Below are positions 31,531 to 40,451 of a stretch of DNA of 64,000 nucleotides, one piece after another. A program made the position numbers and the translations under genes. Origin of the DNA: Bacteroidetes bacterium 43-93 (GTDB taxonomy: Bacteria > Bacteroidota > Bacteroidia > Chitinophagales > Chitinophagaceae); the NCBI GenBank assembly GCA_001897855.1, contig MKUO01000021.1, positions 1 through 64,000 on the forward strand. The letters run 5' to 3'. The stretch's first letter is position 1, and every line of letters begins with the position of its first letter. A model generated the notes under the pieces. It ran no database searches. It had not been told where the DNA came from and worked only from the letters and a program-made list of their open reading frames with translations.

Positions 31531-33195
31531 ATGTATGGCAGGGGTAAGATATGGTGTGTATGGATATTGTTGCTTTTAGCTACATCAGGTAGTGTGCAGG
31601 CTCAGGCCCCGCAGTATGTTTTCAAAATAAGTTTTAAAGATAAAGCAGGTGCACCGCCATTAAGCAGTGCATCTTCTTTTTTGTCTCAACGTTCGCTGGA
31701 CAGACGTGCTGCTCAAGGTATTGCACTCGACAGTACCGACAGGCCTGTATCGCCAACGTACATTAACGATGTGCTTACAACTACAGGCGGTATATTTCAC
31801 GTTAAGTCTAAGTGGCTAAATTTTTTAGTGATCCTGCTGACTGACTCGTCTAAAATACTTACGCTTTCGGGTAAGCCATATATCCGGTCAATAGAATACA
31901 CCGGTTATTACGATCCGTATCTACACAATAAAACAAGTAATGGCGGCATTAATCAGAATGCACAGGTAACAGGTTCTTCCAATTATTATGGCAGTGCCTG
32001 GGGGCAGACGGATATGGTACATGGAGATTACCTGCACGATCGTGGTTTCAAAGGACAAGGTAAATTGATCGCTGTTTTAGATGCCGGTTTCGTTGGTGTG
32101 GACATAGGCCTTGGCTTCGATAGCCTAGTACAATCCGGCAGAATAGTAGATGCGTACGACCTGGTACATGCCAGTACCGATGTGTACTCTTATTCTGGAC
32201 ATGGTACAGGATGCTTGTCCACTATGGCCGCGTATCTCCCGGGTACATATGTCGGTACTGCGCCGCTGGCAGAATATGCATTATACTGCACAGAGGTAGA
32301 AGGTATAGACCAGCCTGCTGAAATGGATAATATGGTTGCAGGGATAGAAAGGGCAGATAGTGTAGGCGCAGATATTATCAGTTCCTCCCTTGGCTATAAC
32401 AATTTCCAGGGGCCGGGTTACACTACACTTACTTATGCAGATATCGACGGCAAAACTACCGCACCCGCAAAAGCGGTAAATCTTGCTACTGCAAAAGGAA
32501 TACTGTGTGTTATTACTGCCGGTAATGAGGGAGGTAATACATGGAATTATATTTTAACCCCCGGCGATGCGGACAGCGCAGTGACGGTAGGTTCGGTTAA
32601 TAATAATAGAGATCCAGCAGGCGATAGTGGCTTCGGACCTAACTCTGCGGGTAGGATAAAACCCGATGTCTGCTTGCTAGGTAGTAGCGCATATATTATG
32701 CAAACCTCGGGTACACCTGTGCCGGGTAATGGCACCTCTTATGCCACACCCCAACTGGCTGGCTGGGCAGCTTGCCTTTGGCAGGCAACAAGCAATACCA
32801 CTCCATGGGAACTGCGTAATGCTATCACACAAAGCGCGCACAGGTATCTTAACCCCGGAGCGCAATTTGGGTATGGTATTCCTGATTTCGGAAAGGCATT
32901 TGAATTGATGGGGATAAAGGATGTAGCGGCAGATTTAAATACTGATAATTGGTTAAAGGCATATCCCAATCCTTTCGATAAACAACTTACCATTGGATGC
33001 TATATGGATACCAATGAAAAAGCAGATATTACCATTTTTGATGTTACCGGCCGTAAGGTAGCCGCCAGTGCCTTGCAGTTAAATAAAGGTGTGCAAACTG
33101 TCACAATAGATCTGCCTGGATTATCTGCAGGCACGTATTATCTGAAAGCGGTAACGGAAACTAAGAATACCACAATAGCATTATCACACCGTTGA
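31531..33195 (+). CDS. Secreted subtilisin-like (S8) serine protease with T9SS type A domain
   Basis: This 554-aa protein has a signal peptide (WILLLLATSGSVQAQ) and a propeptide-like segment. The S8 domain has catalytic Asp184 (IAVLDAGF), His224 (SGHGTGCLS), Asn332 in the oxyanion region (ITAGNEGG) and Ser403 (GNGTSYATPQLAG). The C-terminus is a T9SS type A sorting domain (LKAYPNPFDKQLTIGCYMDTN ... TVTIDLPGLSAGTYYLK, in part). It should be a surface-attached or secreted protease. The last 12 bp overlap the convergent RNA methyltransferase gene. All four key residues are present, so it should be active. Confidence 0.92.
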   Translation: MYGRGKIWCVWILLLLATSGSVQAQAPQYVFKISFKDKAGAPPLSSASSFLSQRSLDRRAAQGIALDSTDRPVSPTYINDVLTTTGGIFHVKSKWLNFLVILLTDSSKILTLSGKPYIRSIEYTGYYDPYLHNKTSNGGINQNAQVTGSSNYYGSAWGQTDMVHGDYLHDRGFKGQGKLIAVLDAGFVGVDIGLGFDSLVQSGRIVDAYDLVHASTDVYSYSGHGTGCLSTMAAYLPGTYVGTAPLAEYALYCTEVEGIDQPAEMDNMVAGIERADSVGADIISSSLGYNNFQGPGYTTLTYADIDGKTTAPAKAVNLATAKGILCVITAGNEGGNTWNYILTPGDADSAVTVGSVNNNRDPAGDSGFGPNSAGRIKPDVCLLGSSAYIMQTSGTPVPGNGTSYATPQLAGWAACLWQATSNTTPWELRNAITQSAHRYLNPGAQFGYGIPDFGKAFELMGIKDVAADLNTDNWLKAYPNPFDKQLTIGCYMDTNEKADITIFDVTGRKVAASALQLNKGVQTVTIDLPGLSAGTYYLKAVTETKNTTIALSHR

Positions 33196-34437
33196 TCTGC
33201 GTGTAAGCACTGCAATAAACAAGCTATCTGCACTAATAGGAATGCCATTTACTAGCTGCATAAATTGCAATTGCATTTGCCTGTGCTGTTGTAGTAAGTG
33301 TTCCACCACCTGCTCATTCTCCTCTTTGAAAACAGAACACGTAATGTAATAGAGTGTGCCGCCGGGTGCAAGATATTGACTAGCATTTTGCAGTATCTGC
33401 TTTTGGCGTTCTGTTATTTTGACCAATTGTTCTTCTGGATTGAAAAAGTAAAGTTGTTCCGGTGTACGTGCCCAGGTGCCGGAGCCGGTGCAAGGTACAT
33501 CGCAGATGATGCTATCGAATTGTTTATTGCCAAGCGTCTTTTTTAGTTCTGTTTCGTTCGATGAATCAAGGCGCAGAGCGGTAGGCAACTTAAGTCCATA
33601 CAGTCTAAACCTGTCTTTCAGGTTCGATAGAATGCTGTCTCTTATGTCGGAAACAGTAAGCGAAATGTGGGGCTCCTTATCTACCAGGTAGAGCGACTTA
33701 CCACCTGCGCCGGAACAGCAATCCCACCAGGATTGGCCGGGCTGCGGCGTAAAGTAATCACCTACCGCCTGGGACGATGCGTCTTGCACCACATAATCTG
33801 CGGGATCGAGTATTTTATCTATTGCGGAACCGTTGGGTAATGCAAGGCAGGTATCACTCAGCCATTCAAAGGTTAGTCCTGCAGTTATCAGTATGCTGAT
33901 GATCTTTTCCCTGTTTTTTCTAACCCTGATAAACAAGCGAGGCTGCGTCATAGTACTCTGCAGCCAGTCATACTTTTCTATACCTTTAGAGAAAGCCACT
34001 TCGTACGGAAATATATCCTGCATTCGGAATACTGTCTTACCCGTGTATACTGACCCATGATTCAGGCTGCGTAAATAAGTGTTCAGTATGTTTAGCTTTT
34101 CCTGCACACTACGCAGTTCTTTTTGTACGAGTGCCGGTGGAAGTAACGGTACGACCAGTTTCTGATTATTACTATACAGAAAAAGGCAGGCGTGCATCCT
34201 GGTTTCGAAGGGTAGGCCCGGATTTATCGCCTTGGAGCATCGGTACCAGCAATACGCCATTTCTGAGATGGTTTTACGGTCCCGGCTGCCAAGTACAGGG
34301 TATTTCTTAAAGTAGATTTTGAGAAAATGTGTTAACGGCAGGCTGCCATCGTACTGCTGAATGATGGTTTGTATATGTTGCCAGATATAACGCATGCGAT
34401 GTGCAAATGTAAGAAATGAAGCAGCAGATAAATTCAT
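33184..34437 (-). CDS. RsmB/NOP-family RNA (cytosine-5) methyltransferase
   Basis: This 417-aa cytoplasmic enzyme is a SAM-dependent m5C RNA methyltransferase. The SAM-binding loop is WWDCCSGAGGKSLYL (about residues 235-249). Motif IV holds a Cys in CDVPCTGSGTWARTPE, and the catalytic Cys motif VI is ITCSVFKEENEQV. The NusB-like N-terminal domain of RsmB is represented by residues 15-140. An ATG at 34395 (MRYIWQHIQTI) is a plausible alternative start, given a -7-like TACATTTG at 34404-34411 on the minus strand; the longer form is reported. The tail overlaps the convergent protease gene by 12 bp. Target base is probably in 16S rRNA but not proved. Confidence 0.9.
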   Translation of the reverse strand: MNLSAASFLTFAHRMRYIWQHIQTIIQQYDGSLPLTHFLKIYFKKYPVLGSRDRKTISEMAYCWYRCSKAINPGLPFETRMHACLFLYSNNQKLVVPLLPPALVQKELRSVQEKLNILNTYLRSLNHGSVYTGKTVFRMQDIFPYEVAFSKGIEKYDWLQSTMTQPRLFIRVRKNREKIISILITAGLTFEWLSDTCLALPNGSAIDKILDPADYVVQDASSQAVGDYFTPQPGQSWWDCCSGAGGKSLYLVDKEPHISLTVSDIRDSILSNLKDRFRLYGLKLPTALRLDSSNETELKKTLGNKQFDSIICDVPCTGSGTWARTPEQLYFFNPEEQLVKITERQKQILQNASQYLAPGGTLYYITCSVFKEENEQVVEHLLQQHRQMQLQFMQLVNGIPISADSLFIAVLTRRSTV

Positions 34438-34440
34438 GCA

Positions 34441-34468
34441 AAAAGGAACCGCCAGTTGACGGTTCCCT
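34441..34468 (-). terminator. Terminator after odhB
   Basis: On the minus strand GGAACCG-tcaact-GGCGGTTCC followed by TTTTTGC. Confidence 0.8.
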
Positions 34469-34489
34469 TACAGCATAGCTTATATATTA

Positions 34490-35719
34490 TTAAAGTCCCA
34501 GTAATGCTTTTACCGGACTTTGACCGATCAATAGTAATTCCGGATTTTCCAGCAACTCTTTTACCCTTACCAGGAAGCTAACAGATTCGCGGCCATCAAT
34601 GATACGGTGATCGTAGCTTAGCGCCACATACATCATAGGCCTGATCTCTATTTTGCCATTTACTACCATTGGGCGTTCCTGTATCTTGTGCATACCAAGG
34701 ATGGCAGATTGCGGTATGTTGATGATAGGTGTAGACATCAGCGAGCCAAATACGCCACCATTGGTAATGGTAAATGTTCCGCCTGTCATTTCTTCCATGC
34801 TCAGTTTGTTGTCACGGGCTTTACCTGCCAGTTCCATCACTTTGGCTTCTATTTCGCCCATGCTCATGCTTTCTGCATTGCGTATTACCGGTACTACCAG
34901 CCCTTTAGGTGCAGATACCGCTATGGAGATATCGCAATATTCATGTTTTACGATCTCTTCACCATCGATATAGGCATTTACAGACGGCCATTCCTGCAGC
35001 GCATAGCAACATGCTTTAGTGAAGAATGACATGAAGCCAAGGTTCACACCGTATGTTTCTTTGAATTTGTCTTTGAATTCTTTACGGATCTCCATAATGC
35101 GCGTCATATCCACCTCGTTGAAAGTGGTAAGCATCGCAGTAGTGTTCTTAGCTTCAACCAGCCTGCGCGATACTGTCTTACGCAAGTTGCTCATCTTCTC
35201 GCGTTTTTCTTCGCGGCTGTAAGCGCCTTCACCTTTACGGCCGGGGTTCGCCAGGGCATTTAGCACATCTTGTTTCAGGATACGGCCAAGAGAACCGGTT
35301 CCTTTAATATCAGAAGGTTTCACCTGCTTGTCTGCCATCATTGCATTGGCAACAGGTGTTGCTTTTACATCAGAAGCAGGTACGGCAGGTTTGGCTTCTG
35401 CTTTGGGCGCTTCCGTTTTTTTCTCTTCTTTTTTAGCAGCGGGAGCAGCTTCTGCTTTCGGGGCAGGAGCACCTTCTGGTTTAGTTGCTGTCTCGTCAAT
35501 TTTGCATGCCAGCTCACCTATAGCCAGGGTAGCGCCTTCGGCAGCAACTATGTGCAGAACACCCGCTTGTTCAGCATTCAGCTCAAAAGTGGCTTTTTCA
35601 GATTCCAGTTCGCACAGAACTTCGTCACGGTTTACCCATTCACCTTCCTTTTTCAGCCATTTAACAAGGGTAACTTCACTGATAGATTCGCCTACAGTAG
35701 GCACTTTTATGTCGATCAT
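34490..35719 (-). CDS. odhB: 2-oxoglutarate dehydrogenase E2 (dihydrolipoyl succinyltransferase)
   Basis: This 409-aa E2 subunit of the 2-oxoglutarate dehydrogenase complex has an N-terminal lipoyl domain (lipoyl Lys42 in [11 protein letters not shown]), an Ala/Lys/Pro-rich linker (about 80-110), and a peripheral subunit-binding domain ([22 protein letters not shown], in part). The catalytic domain has His in [11 protein letters not shown] near residue 379. It transfers succinyl from E1 to CoA in the TCA cycle. E1 (sucA) and E3 are not adjacent. The gene is alone between two terminators, so it is monocistronic here, unlike the sucAB pairs of many bacteria. Succinyl rather than other acyl specificity is inferred from the [13 protein letters not shown] start. 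Confidence 0.93.
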   Translation of the reverse strand: MIDIKVPTVGESISEVTLVKWLKKEGEWVNRDEVLCELESEKATFELNAEQAGVLHIVAAEGATLAIGELACKIDETATKPEGAPAPKAEAAPAAKKEEKKTEAPKAEAKPAVPASDVKATPVANAMMADKQVKPSDIKGTGSLGRILKQDVLNALANPGRKGEGAYSREEKREKMSNLRKTVSRRLVEAKNTTAMLTTFNEVDMTRIMEIRKEFKDKFKETYGVNLGFMSFFTKACCYALQEWPSVNAYIDGEEIVKHEYCDISIAVSAPKGLVVPVIRNAESMSMGEIEAKVMELAGKARDNKLSMEEMTGGTFTITNGGVFGSLMSTPIINIPQSAILGMHKIQERPMVVNGKIEIRPMMYVALSYDHRIIDGRESVSFLVRVKELLENPELLLIGQSPVKALLGL

Positions 35720-35819
35720 GTAAATGTTGTTATACGGGGTGCTAAATTAACAAATTTGCACGGTAATTAATCCGGAATACTTGATAAGGATAGTATTTAT
35801 AAAATATCGTATAAAATGA

Positions 35820-35848
35820 AATAGGGTTTCAGAAACGAAACCCTATAG
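35820..35848 (-). terminator. Terminator after the TolB-like gene
   Basis: ATAGGGTTTC-agaaac-GAAACCCTAT palindrome, followed on the minus strand by TTTCATTTT. Confidence 0.75.
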
Positions 35849-35865
35849 CTTATTTTGTAATGTGA

Positions 35866-36957
35866 TTACTCTACCCAGTCTGCAATAAATACGTTTGTAT
35901 CGTGGGTGCCGCCATTGTTCCGGTTTGAGGAGAATATGAGCTTTTTACCATCCGGTGAGAACATGGGGAAGGCATCAAAGCCACCATCGTGTGATATTTT
36001 TTCAAGCCCTGTACCATCCAGGTTTACCAGGTAAATGTTGAACGGGAATCCTCTTTCGTATTCGTGATTGGATGCAAAAATGATGTGTTTGCCATCAGGA
36101 GTGAAGTTAGGTGCCCAGTTAGCCTTTCCAAGATTAGTAACCTGTTGTACGTTATTGCCGTCCGCATCTGCAACAAATACTTCCATGCTGGTAGGTGCAA
36201 CCAGGCCCTGTGCCAGTAAGTCTTTATATTCTTTTACATCTGCTTCTGTTTTAGGACGGGATGCTCTCCATACTATCTTTTTACCGTCAGGTGAAAACCA
36301 TGCACCACCATCATAGCCCAGCTCGTGTGTGATCTGTTTTACATTTGTGCCGTCCAGGTTCATCGTATATAGATCAAGGTCGCCATTGCGGGTAGAGGTG
36401 AATACGATCTTATCCCCTTTAGGAGAAATAGTGGCTTCCGCATCATATCCTTCCACATTAGTCAGTTGCTTTATGATCTTGCCGTTCAGGTCTGCTTCAA
36501 ATATGTCAAAGCTGCTATAAATAGGCCAAACGTATTTTTTCAACGCTTTTTTATCAGGCACAGGAGGGCAGGTATCTGCAGCTTTGTGCGTAGATGCATA
36601 TATAACATGCTTGCCGTTGGGTGTAAGATAGGAGCATGTAGTGCGTCCCTTGCCTGTACTTACCAATTTGTAACTGAATTTATCAGTTGCTGATTTAGGC
36701 AGTTTACCATAAAATATCTGGTCGCACATAAGGCCTTCCTTGGGATTGGTGCGCTGGAAAACAATTGCCTTGCTATCAAAACTGAAATAAGCCTCGGCGT
36801 TGTCTCCACCAAAGGTCAGTTGTTGTACGTTTTTGAAATGTTTTTCTTCAGGATAGGTGATAGTGGAGGATTGATTCTGGTGTTCGTATTTCTGCTTTTG
36901 TGCTTGGGCACTAAAACTAACTGCAAGTACAAGGAGTAATGGATAAACTACGCGCAT
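35866..36957 (-). CDS. TolB-like periplasmic beta-propeller (PD40 repeats)
   Basis: This 363-aa exported protein has a signal peptide (RVVYPLLLVLAVSFSAQA) and at least five PD40/WD40-like blades. Each carries a (S/T)PDGKK(I/L)(I/V)F or SPKGDKIVFTSTR-type core: YFSFDSKAIVFQRTN, TISPKGDKIVFTSTRNGDLD, WFSPDGKKIVWRASRP, NFTPDGKHIIFASNHEYERG, MFSPDGKKLIFSSNRNNGG. It resembles TolB and other periplasmic propellers that bind peptides or act in complexes. ATG at 36957 is used; the upstream in-frame TTG at 36963 is unnecessary. A TACCTTTG -7 element lies at 36977-36984 on the minus strand. Confidence 0.87.
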   Translation of the reverse strand: MRVVYPLLLVLAVSFSAQAQKQKYEHQNQSSTITYPEEKHFKNVQQLTFGGDNAEAYFSFDSKAIVFQRTNPKEGLMCDQIFYGKLPKSATDKFSYKLVSTGKGRTTCSYLTPNGKHVIYASTHKAADTCPPVPDKKALKKYVWPIYSSFDIFEADLNGKIIKQLTNVEGYDAEATISPKGDKIVFTSTRNGDLDLYTMNLDGTNVKQITHELGYDGGAWFSPDGKKIVWRASRPKTEADVKEYKDLLAQGLVAPTSMEVFVADADGNNVQQVTNLGKANWAPNFTPDGKHIIFASNHEYERGFPFNIYLVNLDGTGLEKISHDGGFDAFPMFSPDGKKLIFSSNRNNGGTHDTNVFIADWVE

Positions 36958-36976
36958 TTTCAACTATTTATGGTCG

Positions 36977-36984
36977 CAAAGGTA
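36977..36984 (-). promoter_or_regulatory. -7 element TACCTTTG of the TolB-like gene
   Basis: Exact TAnnTTTG match on the minus strand, 19 bp upstream of the ATG; no clear -33. Confidence 0.5.
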
Positions 36985-37050
36985 TAAGCCTGCTTTTTTA
37001 TGTTATTATATATATAGGAAATGGATTGTCATAGTTTTGTCATAACAAAA

Positions 37051-37076
37051 TAAAGGGGAGCTGGAAAGCCCCCCTC
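37051..37076 (-). terminator. Terminator after the DUF5602-like gene
   Basis: On the minus strand AGGGGGGC-tttccaGCTCCCCT followed by TTATTTT; imperfect GC-rich stem. Confidence 0.65.
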
Positions 37077-37094
37077 TGATACGACAATATAAGT

Positions 37095-37880
37095 TTAGCT
37101 TGCGTCTCGCCATTCCATTCCTTCGAATGAAACGGTATAAGCGCCGTTAGCATGGGTGATCCTGTAACGGGTGGGGTAATATCCGGACTTTGCAACCTTA
37201 GCCGCCCTTGGCACTGTTTGGTTATAGTCCGTCAGGCTTTTCAGGTAATTGTAGGTGATCATTGGTTCAATGAAGTTTACCTGTCCGTTATAAGTGCCAT
37301 AAATAAAGGTCAGTGTAAATGGGTTTCCGTGGAGTTCCGGTGTATTCATGTCAATCCAGTGGGTACCCATTTCAGGAACTCCGCCGCCGGGGTTTATATA
37401 GTTGGAAGGCAAGTAGTCGGCGGACGGATATTTCTTGAAACCTGTACTATCTACTTCGTACGGAGGTATTTTGGCCCTTTCTTCTTTTGAGATCATGTAT
37501 AAATGAAAATCGAAGTGGGGGATAGTATAGATAGGGGCAGGTTCATGGCCTGCCGGGTTCCAGTCTATTACTATGTGGTTGAATGGTGTTTTAGATGCCT
37601 GGCTTGGTAATATCATTTCGTAGCTATGCTCATGCGTATGGCCTTTATCCGTGTCTGCTGCAGGCAAACCGTTAAGTGCCGCATCGTTAAGTGTAAAGCC
37701 TACTGCAGTTGGGTTGCCATTCTTATCGAGCGATGCCCATGAGTATACTTTGCCATTGCCCATCATTACTTCGGCAGAATTGTAAGTGCCGGAAAGGTCT
37801 GCGTCTTTATCTTTCTTTTTACAAGACACAAAGCTTGTTACTGCGACTGCCAATGCAGCCACTGTCATCATTTTTTTCAT
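37095..37880 (-). CDS. DUF5602 / TTHB210-like lipoprotein
   Basis: This 261-aa protein has a lipoprotein signal (LAVAVTSFVSC-KKK). The mature part matches the TTHB210-like domain: MGNGKVYSWASLDKNGNPTAVGFTLNDAAL, HTHEHSYEMILPSQASKTPFNHIVIDWNPAGHEP, IPHFDFHLYMISKEER (each quoted in part). The His- and Asp-rich HFDFH core suggests metal or ligand binding, but no activity is established. It lies 37 bp downstream of a lipoprotein cytochrome c in the same direction, so the two likely work at the same membrane. A terminator follows. Confidence 0.82.
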   Translation of the reverse strand: MKKMMTVAALAVAVTSFVSCKKKDKDADLSGTYNSAEVMMGNGKVYSWASLDKNGNPTAVGFTLNDAALNGLPAADTDKGHTHEHSYEMILPSQASKTPFNHIVIDWNPAGHEPAPIYTIPHFDFHLYMISKEERAKIPPYEVDSTGFKKYPSADYLPSNYINPGGGVPEMGTHWIDMNTPELHGNPFTLTFIYGTYNGQVNFIEPMITYNYLKSLTDYNQTVPRAAKVAKSGYYPTRYRITHANGAYTVSFEGMEWRDAS

Positions 37881-37917
37881 TTCTGTGTTTAGTTGATCGT
37901 TATAAAATAGTTAGAGA

Positions 37918-38487
37918 TTACATTTTAGGTGGAATAGCCTGTGGCACCAGGTTTTTGATGGGCTTAATGGACTGTAGATAATCGTAAATGGATTCGATAT
38001 CTTCATCGTTAAGGTGTGCAAAATTTTGCCATGGCATTGGTGGCAGTAACGGACGTGAACTGGCAATTCCCTTATACTTACCTTCTCTCAATGCGCGGCG
38101 GAAGTTGTCAAGGCTCCAGTTGCCTATACCAGTTCCGTCAGGTGTCAGGTTAGCAGCAAAACTCACGCCCCATGGGCCTGCAGCCGCCGTCAGGTCTCCC
38201 GCAAATAATACCCATCGTCCACTTTTGGCAATGGTAGTATCATATTCACCCAATGGGTTATCCGCGTTGTAGCCTGACAGGTATCTTTCCATATCGGGTA
38301 CAGGCCCTTGCGGCGTCATCTTTTTAGGCGTATGGCAATCTCCGCAGCCGATGGTGGTTACCAGGTATTCACCTCTTTTTATTTTCTCTTGTTTAGAAAC
38401 CTCCGCTGTTTGTTTCTCAGGCGTTGATTTGCACGCGACGAAAGCTACTGACATGCCCAGAGCAGCGAGGTACATTGTTCTTTTCAT
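37918..38487 (-). CDS. Lipoprotein c-type cytochrome (mono-haem)
   Basis: This 189-aa protein has a lipobox (MSVAFVAC-KST) and one haem site, GCGDCH (about residues 47-52), preceded by the typical RGEYLVTTIGC helix. The distal ligand is probably the Met in LLPPMPW, and the C-terminal helix NDEDIESIYDYLQSIKP is the classic cytochrome c end. It should be an electron carrier tethered to the outer or inner membrane. The gene following in the same direction is the DUF5602-like lipoprotein. Maturation needs the Ccm system encoded elsewhere in this window. Confidence 0.92.
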   Translation of the reverse strand: MKRTMYLAALGMSVAFVACKSTPEKQTAEVSKQEKIKRGEYLVTTIGCGDCHTPKKMTPQGPVPDMERYLSGYNADNPLGEYDTTIAKSGRWVLFAGDLTAAAGPWGVSFAANLTPDGTGIGNWSLDNFRRALREGKYKGIASSRPLLPPMPWQNFAHLNDEDIESIYDYLQSIKPIKNLVPQAIPPKM

Positions 38488-38587
38488 TTTTATGTTTATT
38501 TTATGTTTAATTGTTATTTACAAAATATAACATTGGCTATTGGCATATAAAAACATGTCAACGGTAACGGTATTGTCTGTCTGCTGT

Positions 38588-39427
38588 CTAGTAAATCAGT
38601 TCTTCGCTTAGCTGGTAAAACCCGCCTTTGCTGTGTATTACATTTGTAGGTATTGTACCAGTGAACTCTTTAAAATCACGTATCAAATGCGCCTGGTCGG
38701 CATACCCGTGATGGTAAGAAACATCTGCCCATGATATAGCTTCCTTCTGTCTAGCCTGTTGCACATATTCAAAAGCGTTGCGAAACCTGATAATGCGCGT
38801 GTATGTTTTAGGGCTGGTGCCTAAGTGGTCTTTAAAACCTCTTTGCAGTTTTCTTTCACTCACGTACAGGTGCCGGCTCAGATCTTCAATAGATATTTTG
38901 CCTTTGCTTTGCCTGATCATTTTAGTGGCTTCATCCACAAAGTTGCGCTCCTCCTTCATATTCCTGAGCTGCGTAAAGAGAAACTCTTCAGCCAGCTTGG
39001 TAAGTAGTATCGGGCACTCTATGTCGAACATTTTCTCAGACAACACGGCTACCTTCTTACTCACAAAGTTGTTAATATCTGTGTAAGAATTGAAAACGGT
39101 AGATGCCGGTATCTTAAATAATTTCATGAGGCTTTCAGGCTTCAGGTTAATGCCAAAGCAAACGGAATATCCTGATGTTTTCCATGTTACGGCATCTTTA
39201 TAGATACCCACGAAAAATGCATCGGGAAGCTTTTTCCATTCATTATCAAAAAAAGCAAAACAGTCATGCCTGTTTACGTGGATGATGATCTGTGACATAC
39301 CTAATGGGAGGCAGGTTTGTATAGGAGATACCTCATTGGGAGCCCCGTCAAATACCTGGAACCAATAGTTGTCTACGTATGGTTGTAGTGCAAGAGAAGG
39401 TTTGAATTCTCTATAATGGATCTTCAT
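38588..39427 (-). CDS. AraC-family transcriptional regulator
   Basis: This 279-aa regulator has an N-terminal sensor domain like DUF6597 (HYREFKPSLALQPYVDNYWFQ), a linker, and a C-terminal AraC double HTH (about residues 180-265: GKISIEDLSRHLYVSERKLQ, FKDHLGTSPKTYTRIIRFRNAFEY, WADVSYHHGYADQAHLIRDFKEFTGTIP, in part). Its targets are unknown; the adjacent cytochrome c and DUF5602 lipoprotein lie downstream on the same strand, and are candidate targets. A -7 element TACTTTTG at 39632-39639 (minus) implies a leader of about 200 nt. Intact domains. Confidence 0.9.
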   Translation of the reverse strand: MKIHYREFKPSLALQPYVDNYWFQVFDGAPNEVSPIQTCLPLGMSQIIIHVNRHDCFAFFDNEWKKLPDAFFVGIYKDAVTWKTSGYSVCFGINLKPESLMKLFKIPASTVFNSYTDINNFVSKKVAVLSEKMFDIECPILLTKLAEEFLFTQLRNMKEERNFVDEATKMIRQSKGKISIEDLSRHLYVSERKLQRGFKDHLGTSPKTYTRIIRFRNAFEYVQQARQKEAISWADVSYHHGYADQAHLIRDFKEFTGTIPTNVIHSKGGFYQLSEELIY

Positions 39428-39631
39428 CGTTTATCTTTTGATAAATACTTAGCTTTTAATGAGAACATTTTTGTTGCCTTGCGCCTAATATTCATCTAAA
39501 ATTCTACAGTGTTCTAATGGTCTTTAAATGCTGCAAATTTCATCCCTTTAGTTTTTAAACCGTTACAGCATTCAGGGTTTGTTTTATGAAATTTTCTTCT
39601 CGTTGAACAAGTTCCTCTTTCAATCAGGATG

Positions 39632-39639
39632 CAAAAGTA
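39632..39639 (-). promoter_or_regulatory. -7 element TACTTTTG upstream of the AraC-type gene
   Basis: TAnnTTTG match on the minus strand, about 205 bp before the AraC start at 39427 and just before the next gene's stop at 39680. Confidence 0.4.
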
Positions 39640-39679
39640 ATATCTATATTTTGTTAATGATTGAAAAAATCCGACAATT

Positions 39680-40363
39680 TTAAGCAGCTACTTGCTCGAT
39701 TTTTAGTGTATTAGCTATGGTATTCCATCTTTGCTCACTTAAAGTTTCCGCAGCCAGTTTTACATAGCCCATAAATATTTCTTCAGGTGCATTTGCCTTT
39801 ATGGCACCCAGCCAGCCTATTATTTCCATATTGTTCAGTGTGCTCATCATCCAGCGGCTTTCTATCATCATGGTTTCCGGTGGTATGCTTTGGATGATAG
39901 CCTGCTGGGCGGCAAGAATTTCTTCATCGGTATAATGTTGCCAAAGTGTAAGCAGCAATTCATGCTCTTCCCTGTTCATATGGTATAGGTTGAACCCGAT
40001 AAACTCATTGAAAGCATAAAATATTCCCTGGCCGATTTTCATCCGTTCCATATCAGATGTAGCATTTGTCCACGATGCACATAGGCTTCGCAGGTCTTCA
40101 GAAAGTTTATGGTCCAGCTCATGGTCTTTCTCAAAAGAATCTACCAGAGCTGCATTGTGTGCTACAACCATTGGCAGGATGTGCGCATCTTCATGATGTG
40201 CATGTTCATCAAATAGATCTACTACCAGCAATACCTGGTCTATAACCTCTGATGCGTTAGCTTGTTCAAAGTCCATTTGCTGGATATTCTTTGCTGTGTC
40301 GTACATAAGAGCCCTTAACCCTTTATGTATCTGGTTGAATACGTTGTAACGTGGTTGTGACAT
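39680..40363 (-). CDS. Hemerythrin HHE-domain protein
   Basis: This 227-aa helical protein carries hemerythrin-like metal-site motifs: HKGLRALMYDTAKN near the N-terminus (His), DEHAHHEDAHILPMV (about 52-66), FEKDHELDHKLSEDL (about 77-91), and LYHMNREEHELLLTLW (about 135-150). The spacing of H, HxxxE and HxxxxE fits a diiron or haem-free oxygen/NO-sensing site. No signal peptide, so it is cytoplasmic. It lies between two AraC-type regulators on the same strand; a -7 element TAATTTTG (40389-40396, minus) precedes it. Role in oxygen, NO or iron handling is inferred from the family only. Confidence 0.85.
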   Translation of the reverse strand: MSQPRYNVFNQIHKGLRALMYDTAKNIQQMDFEQANASEVIDQVLLVVDLFDEHAHHEDAHILPMVVAHNAALVDSFEKDHELDHKLSEDLRSLCASWTNATSDMERMKIGQGIFYAFNEFIGFNLYHMNREEHELLLTLWQHYTDEEILAAQQAIIQSIPPETMMIESRWMMSTLNNMEIIGWLGAIKANAPEEIFMGYVKLAAETLSEQRWNTIANTLKIEQVAA

Positions 40364-40388
40364 GATATGATTGTGTTTGATTTTTATG

Positions 40389-40396
40389 CAAAATTA
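40389..40396 (-). promoter_or_regulatory. -7 element TAATTTTG of the hemerythrin gene
   Basis: Exact TAnnTTTG match on the minus strand, 25 bp before the ATG; -33 not clear. Confidence 0.45.
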
Positions 40397-40451
40397 TTCC
40401 TGCTGTTTCTTCAGAAATAGAATAAAACCGACAAAGTTTGTAATGAAATTG